From contig JAPLXU010000019.1 in the NCBI GenBank assembly GCA_026395915.1, positions 1-40,404 on the forward strand: a stretch of 40,404 nt of DNA, written 5' to 3'. Below, one piece after another: positions 37,965 to 40,404 of the stretch. Positions within the stretch are counted from its first letter, which is position 1; every line of letters starts with the position of its first letter. The translations under genes and the position numbers were made by a program. The notes beneath the pieces are model-generated. The model searched no databases. It was not told where the DNA came from and saw only the letters and a program-made list of their open reading frames with translations. Source of the stretch: Candidatus Nomurabacteria bacterium. Lineage in GTDB: Bacteria; Patescibacteriota; Minisyncoccia; Phycocordibacterales; UBA9973.

Positions 37965-38579
37965 CTACCTTGAAACTATTTCAACCAAACTTCCACGCTT
38001 GCCAGCTATCGCCCCTTTAACAAGCATAATGTTATTTTCTGCGTCAACGGAAACTACTTTGAGATTTTTCTGAGTGATGCGATCTCCGCCCATTCTACCA
38101 GCCATTCTCATTCCTTTGGGAACGTGAGTTCGGAGACCTCCACCGATACTTCCAGGTTCTCTTTCTGAATGTTTCTGACCATGAGTTCGTGGACCGCCAT
38201 GAAAACCATGACGCTTCACAACACCTTGAAAGCCTTTACCTTTTGAAACGCTGGAAACCTGTAGACTGTCACCCGGAGCAAAAATCGAGACATTAACAGT
38301 ATCGCCTTCTTTGACACTTGTTTTATCTGCAGGCTTGAGTCTGAATTCTTTCAAAGTTTTATAGAAAGCGCCCTTCATTGCGCCAGCGCTACTACGACTT
38401 ACTCTTTCTTTTTTCTGTGTCCCGAAACCGACTTGGACAGAATTATAACCGTCTTTTTCTTTGGAAAAAATTCTGGTCACCGTCATAGCGGGAACAGAAA
38501 GAACTGTCACCGGAATAACTGTACCGTCTTCTCCGAAATACTCTGCCATATTTTCTTTTGTTGCTAAAATAAATTTCAT
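37965..38579 (-). CDS. rplC: 50S ribosomal protein uL3
   Basis: 204 aa. VQVGFGTQKKERVSRS, KGKGFQGVVKRHGFHGGPRTHGQKHSEREPGSIGGG (the peptidyl-transferase loop) and RMAGRMGGDRITQKNL are canonical. It follows rpsJ with only a palindromic repeat between. After it come four accessory genes instead of rplD. Confidence 0.97.
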   Translation of the reverse strand: MKFILATKENMAEYFGEDGTVIPVTVLSVPAMTVTRIFSKEKDGYNSVQVGFGTQKKERVSRSSAGAMKGAFYKTLKEFRLKPADKTSVKEGDTVNVSIFAPGDSLQVSSVSKGKGFQGVVKRHGFHGGPRTHGQKHSEREPGSIGGGLRTHVPKGMRMAGRMGGDRITQKNLKVVSVDAENNIMLVKGAIAGKRGSLVEIVSR

Positions 38580-38590
38580 GGTTTTTTGTA

Positions 38591-38627
38591 ACAGCGCTTT
38601 AGGCGCTCTCTGCGCCTAAAGCGCTGT
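38591..38627. repeat. Palindrome between rpsJ and rplC (family c)
   Basis: 16-bp perfect arms (ACAGCGCTTTAGGCGC and complement) around 5 nt. It shares ~50 bp including flanks with the rplO/secY copy. It begins within a few bases of the rpsJ stop and ends close to the rplC start. Confidence 0.92.
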
Positions 38628-38633
38628 CTCTAC

Positions 38634-39104
38634 TTACATCATCTTTACGTCAATATCCACTCCGGAAGGCAACGACAAATTGGTAAGAGCCTCGATGGTC
38701 TTTGCGTTTGGATTTACAATATCAATCAATCTCTTGTGTACACGAATTTCAAATTGCTCTCGCGTGTTTTTATAAATAAAAGCGGAACGATTGACTGTGT
38801 ATTTTTTTATCTCGGTAGGCAAAGGAACAGGCCCGACTATCGTCGCGTCGTGACGAATAGCGGTATCCATGATTTGCTTGACTGAAGCGTCCAAGATCTT
38901 GCTCTCATAAGCGCGAACTCGGATTCGGAGTATCACCTTGCTGTCTGCGCCTTCTTTTTGCGTTGATCTTTCTTTTTTGATGACAATTTTAGAGACCTTC
39001 TGCTTCGGAATTTTAACCGCAGAATCTGACGAAGTTTCAACCGTTTTTTCTGTTGGAACTTTTACCACCTTTGGCTTTTTTGTTTTTGTCTCTGTTGTTG
39101 TCAT
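38634..39104 (-). CDS. rpsJ: 30S ribosomal protein uS10 with long N-terminal extension
   Basis: 156 aa against ~103. The S10 core begins about residue 57 (KVILRIRVRAYESKILDASVKQI) and ends VDIDVKMM; TVNRSAFIYKNTREQFEIRVHKRLIDI is typical. The first ~55 residues are Lys/Thr/Val/Ser-rich and probably disordered. No internal ATG at the core boundary is better placed. The gap to tuf carries ACTTTATAA-like units. Confidence 0.95.
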   Translation of the reverse strand: MTTTETKTKKPKVVKVPTEKTVETSSDSAVKIPKQKVSKIVIKKERSTQKEGADSKVILRIRVRAYESKILDASVKQIMDTAIRHDATIVGPVPLPTEIKKYTVNRSAFIYKNTREQFEIRVHKRLIDIVNPNAKTIEALTNLSLPSGVDIDVKMM

Positions 39105-39131
39105 AGAACTTTTACTTTATGAACTTTATAA

Positions 39132-40322
39132 CTATCCCAGAATCTTTGTTACAACTCCTGCTCCGACAGTCTTGCCTCCTTCACGAATAGCGAATCTTTG
39201 CGATTCTTCGAGAGCGACTGGAGTAACTAATTTAACTGTAATTTTCACTGTGTCTCCTGGCATAACCATCTCTGTTCCATCGGCCAAAGTCACATCACCG
39301 GTGACGTCTGTCGTTCGAATGTAGAATTGAGGCTTGTAACCCTTGAAGAATGGAGTGTGACGTCCACCTTCTTCTTTTTTCAAAACGTAAATTTCTGCTG
39401 TGAAATTATCATGCGGAGTAACAGTTCCCGGCTTTGCGAGGACTTGTCCTCTGGTAATATCTTCTTTCTTCAAACCACGAAGAAGAATACCGGCGTTATC
39501 CCCTGCCATACCTTCTTTCAAGTTCTTGTTGAACATTTCAATACCTGTAACTGTTGATTTTTGAGTAGGCTTGATTCCGATGATTTCCACTTCTTCGTCG
39601 AGCTTTATTACGCCTCTTTCGATCTTGCCGGTCACAACTGTGCCACGGCCTTCGATTGAGAATATGTCTTCGACAGGCATAAGGAAAGGCTTGCTGGTGT
39701 CTCGTACTGGAATCGGAATATAAGTATCAAGAGCGTTTGCAAGTTCAAGAATTTTCTTTGCCCATTCGTCATCGATAGATTTTGATTCGAGAGCTTTAAG
39801 AGCGGAACCACGAATAACCGGACAATCCTTGTCAAAACCCTGCTTTGCAAGCAATTCTCGAATTTCTTCTTCAACAAGATCAATCATTTCTTTATCATCA
39901 ACCATGTCGCACTTGTTCAAAAAGACAATTATCTTTGGAACACCGACTTGCTTTGCGAGGAGAACGTGCTCACGAGTCTGAGGCATAGCGCCATCAGTCG
40001 CCGCAACCACCAAAATCGCGCCATCCATCTGCGCTGCGCCTGTGATCATGTTTTTGATATAGTCTGCGTGTCCTGGAGCATCGATGTGAGCATAGTGACG
40101 AGCATCCGTAGCGTACTCGTTGTGAGAAATGTTAATAGTGATTCCACGAGCTCTTTCTTCAGGAGCATTATCGATTTGATCAACACCACGTAGACGAACA
40201 GTCTTGCCTGCCATATTTAAGACATGCAAAATTGCTGCTGTTAAAGTGGTCTTGCCATGGTCAACGTGACCAATGGTGCCGACGTTCACGTGCGGCCTGT
40301 CTCTCTTAAATTCTTCTGCCAT
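39132..40322 (-). CDS. tuf: Elongation factor Tu
   Basis: 396 aa, complete. GTPase motifs: GHVDHGKTT, the switch [21 protein letters not shown] and RGSALKALE. Domains 2 and 3 are intact, with [23 protein letters not shown] and a C-terminal [15 protein letters not shown]. It delivers aminoacyl-tRNA to the ribosome. It has a real SD (GGAG, 7 nt before the ATG), unusual here; that SD forms the 3' arm of a perfect hairpin (40330-40347). It precedes rpsJ and rplC on the same strand. Confidence 0.98.
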   Translation of the reverse strand: MAEEFKRDRPHVNVGTIGHVDHGKTTLTAAILHVLNMAGKTVRLRGVDQIDNAPEERARGITINISHNEYATDARHYAHIDAPGHADYIKNMITGAAQMDGAILVVAATDGAMPQTREHVLLAKQVGVPKIIVFLNKCDMVDDKEMIDLVEEEIRELLAKQGFDKDCPVIRGSALKALESKSIDDEWAKKILELANALDTYIPIPVRDTSKPFLMPVEDIFSIEGRGTVVTGKIERGVIKLDEEVEIIGIKPTQKSTVTGIEMFNKNLKEGMAGDNAGILLRGLKKEDITRGQVLAKPGTVTPHDNFTAEIYVLKKEEGGRHTPFFKGYKPQFYIRTTDVTGDVTLADGTEMVMPGDTVKITVKLVTPVALEESQRFAIREGGKTVGAGVVTKILG

Positions 40323-40329
40323 ATTTTTT

Positions 40330-40347
40330 CTCCGACCCAGGTCGGAG
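40330..40347 (-). promoter_or_regulatory. SD-sequestering hairpin of tuf
   Basis: Minus strand: CTCCGACC-TG-GGTCGGAG, a perfect 8-bp stem with a 2-nt apex (in practice a shorter stem with a larger loop). The GGAG that would serve as SD is its last four bases, 7 nt from the ATG. Confidence 0.6.
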
Positions 40348-40404
40348 TTGGTTAATAACTAAAACTCAACATACAGGAGCCAGTTGCTGAGGCTTAATTA
40401 CTAA

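Overview
The window reads as a chromosome segment of a Candidate Phyla Radiation bacterium (Patescibacteria, most likely the Parcubacteria group). Reasons: the S10/spc ribosomal-protein cluster lacks uL30 between rpsE and rplO; UMP kinase is of the archaeal-like type; there are several divergent adenylate-kinase-like proteins; pseudopilin and DUF559 genes are present; and most genes have AT-rich starts without a Shine-Dalgarno (SD) sequence. TGA is a stop (end of smpB), so this is not the UGA-glycine code of Gracilibacteria/SR1. No marker was placed on a tree, so the lineage call is inference.

Layout. 1-1.8 kb: a large serine recombinase whose frame runs into a tRNA-Ser(GCT), with a divergent tRNA-Ser(ACT). 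1.9-9.9 kb: CYTH protein, two small membrane proteins, recG carrying four palindromic in-frame insertions, a tandem MazG-like protein, a polysaccharide-lyase-14-like protein directly behind a tRNA-Ile(TAT), ftsH, and a lycopene-cyclase-domain-like membrane protein. 10-12.8 kb: smpB and tmRNA (trans-translation), then infC-rpmI-rplT. 12.9-18 kb: SLOG protein, beta-CASP nuclease, a VanZ-like membrane protein, a candidate ~154-nt structured RNA with its own promoter and terminator, and a HAD/CYTH/adenylate-kinase-like operon. 18-21.3 kb: a DUF559 nuclease gene bracketed by palindromic repeats, then a VirD4/TraG-like ATPase. 21.4-24.9 kb: a zinc-ribbon protein, map, pyrH-like, adk and an adk-like gene. 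25-40.4 kb: secY and the ribosomal-protein cluster on the minus strand back to tuf. That cluster is broken into several transcription units by a frameshifted pilin region, a small basic protein with its own promoter, and a hicBA toxin-antitoxin plus two membrane-protein genes.

Gene expression. At least thirteen genes have a TATAAT-like hexamer ending 6-7 nt before the ATG, which predicts leaderless mRNAs. Three small accessory genes instead have a consensus promoter, a longer leader and hairpin terminators; two of these also have a clear SD. Several units (rplD, rpsS, the 16.8-kb kinase) start with a short hairpin close to the predicted 5' end. The tuf SD lies inside a perfect 8-bp hairpin.

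Repeats. At least four palindromic families are scattered here: (a) a ~96-bp structured element in three copies; (b) CCTCTCC-type palindromes around the DUF559 gene, inside recG and between rplW and rplD; (c) a 17-bp-arm palindrome exactly filling the rplO/secY and rpsJ/rplC gaps; (d) AAGGAC-N-GTCCTT palindromes. The strongest candidate for an undescribed system is the DUF559 nuclease with its flanking palindromes, whose relatives have entered recG in frame.
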